Below the pieces are notes generated by a model. The model was given only the letters and a program-made list of their open reading frames with translations. It was not told the DNA's origin and did no database searches. Shown here in pieces: positions 21,425-22,059 of a stretch of DNA of 22,059 nt. Position numbers and translations under genes: made by a program. How positions within the stretch are numbered: the first letter of the stretch is position 1; every line of letters begins with the position of its first letter. Source of the DNA: an uncultured Acidobacteriaceae bacterium (GTDB lineage: Bacteria; Acidobacteriota; Terriglobia; Terriglobales; Acidobacteriaceae); assembly GCA_903842845.1 (NCBI GenBank), contig CAIMNN010000149.1:1-22059 (forward strand). Reading direction: 5' to 3'.

Positions 21425-22059
21425 TCAGACAACGAAGTATTTTGCCTGCGGGTGGTGCACGATGATGGCATTGGTGCTTTGCTCGGGTTCAAGATGGAAG
21501 CTGTCGGTCAGATGGACGCCGATATTTTTCTCCGGCTCAAGCAGGCGGAAGATCTTTGCCTGGTCCTCGAGGTTGGGGCAGGCCGGGTAACCGAACGAGT
21601 ATCTGGACCCGCGGTACTTCTGATGAAAGAGGTCGTTGACGCGCGGCGAGTCTTCGGCTGCGATGCCGAGCAGTGTGCGAATTTGTTTGTGAGCAAACTC
21701 GGCGAGCGCTTCGGCGGTTTCGACCGAGAGGCCGTGGAGATAGAGATACTTTGTGAAGTCGCCTGATTCGTAGAGACGCTGGGTTTGGCGGCTGGCTTCG
21801 TCGCCGATGGTGACGATGGAGAAGCTGACGATGTCCCGCTTCCCTGCCGATATCGGCTCGAAGTAATCGGCGATAGAGAGGCGGCGGCCCTGTTGCTGGC
21901 GCGGAAAGTTGATGCGCTCGAGTTCGCGCGTGGGGTCATCAGGCGCGAAGATGACGAGGTCGTCGTGGTCGCCGGCACAGGGATAAAAGCCGATGACGGA
22001 TTTTGGCGTGAACCAGCCGGTGGTGAGGACTTCTGCCTTCATCTCTTCGAGGATGGGGC
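21425..22059 (-). CDS. metH: Cobalamin-dependent methionine synthase, C-terminal activation domain (partial)
   Basis: The last 211 codons of the gene; the frame stays open to the window edge, so the start lies beyond it. The sequence matches the MetH activation domain, which binds SAM and is used to re-methylate oxidised cobalamin. It carries KSVIGFYPC at the start of the segment, ADYFEP, DFTKYLYLHGLSVETAEALAE, the SAM-site motif SRYSFGYPACPNLEDQ (canonically RYSPGYPACPDL) and the closing HLTDSFHLEPEQS. The Pro-to-Phe change in the RYSPGYPAC motif is a small divergence. It makes methionine from homocysteine, which links it in pathway terms to the riboswitch-controlled genes 2 kb downstream, although they are not in the same transcript. 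Confidence 0.92.
   Translation of the reverse strand, partial: PILEEMKAEVLTTGWFTPKSVIGFYPCAGDHDDLVIFAPDDPTRELERINFPRQQQGRRLSIADYFEPISAGKRDIVSFSIVTIGDEASRQTQRLYESGDFTKYLYLHGLSVETAEALAEFAHKQIRTLLGIAAEDSPRVNDLFHQKYRGSRYSFGYPACPNLEDQAKIFRLLEPEKNIGVHLTDSFHLEPEQSTNAIIVHHPQAKYFVV

Noticed and set aside
1..22059. CRISPR array, tRNA or rRNA genes
   Set aside because: No regularly spaced direct repeats, tRNA cloverleaf with CCA-type end or rRNA sequence recognised on reading through.

Overview
The window reads as chromosomal DNA from a GC-rich soil-type bacterium, most likely an Acidobacteriota member (Acidobacteriaceae/Terriglobia-like). I infer this from overall protein style, codon usage, an ornithine-lipid gene pair and the mix of GH16, PafA-like phosphatase and S-box features. 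No marker gene settles the taxonomy. Gene density is high, and almost every stretch is explained by recognisable genes.

Layout from left to right. (1) The 3' part of ilvE, closed by a strong intrinsic terminator. (2) A secreted PafA-like alkaline phosphatase/phosphodiesterase followed by a class 1B dihydroorotate dehydrogenase (pyrD). (3) On the minus strand, a Doc-type toxin with an AbrB-fold antitoxin behind an AT-rich dyad operator, then a small zinc-finger/two-TM membrane protein and a YycJ-like metallo-beta-lactamase-fold hydrolase carrying an unusual acidic insertion. (4) On the plus strand, a nucleoside-salvage operon: cytidine deaminase, pyrimidine-nucleoside phosphorylase, a CNT nucleoside transporter and purine nucleoside phosphorylase, followed by a DUF2062 membrane protein. 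(5) A chemotaxis operon cheA-cheW-cheY-cheB-cheR, preceded by a good match to a sigma-28 (FliA) promoter and ended by an intrinsic terminator. (6) On the minus strand, a two-gene ornithine-lipid operon (olsB-olsA, 4-nt overlap). (7) On the minus strand, a threonine-synthase-like PLP enzyme overlapping a CysO/MoaD-like sulfur carrier, both downstream of a SAM-I (S-box) riboswitch. (8) A secreted GH16 glucanase, a small glucosaminidase-domain protein and the C-terminal end of cobalamin-dependent methionine synthase (metH), all on the minus strand.

The most interesting unit is (7). A SAM-I riboswitch normally shuts off methionine/SAM supply genes when SAM is plentiful. Switching off a true threonine synthase under those conditions would be the wrong direction, because threonine and methionine compete for homoserine phosphate. 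The PLP enzyme has diverged from the classical threonine synthase active-site motifs, and the partner gene encodes a sulfur carrier ending in Gly-Gly that resembles mycobacterial CysO. My hypothesis is a protein-thiocarboxylate-dependent homocysteine pathway: O-phosphohomoserine plus carrier-COSH, parallel to the CysM/CysO route from O-phosphoserine to cysteine. MetH, encoded about 2 kb away, would be the next enzyme. This is inference and needs genomic and biochemical tests.

Stretches without genes. The only gap over 300 bases is 19137-19576. It holds the terminator of the GH16 gene, the presumed promoter and the SAM riboswitch leader of the thrC-like gene.
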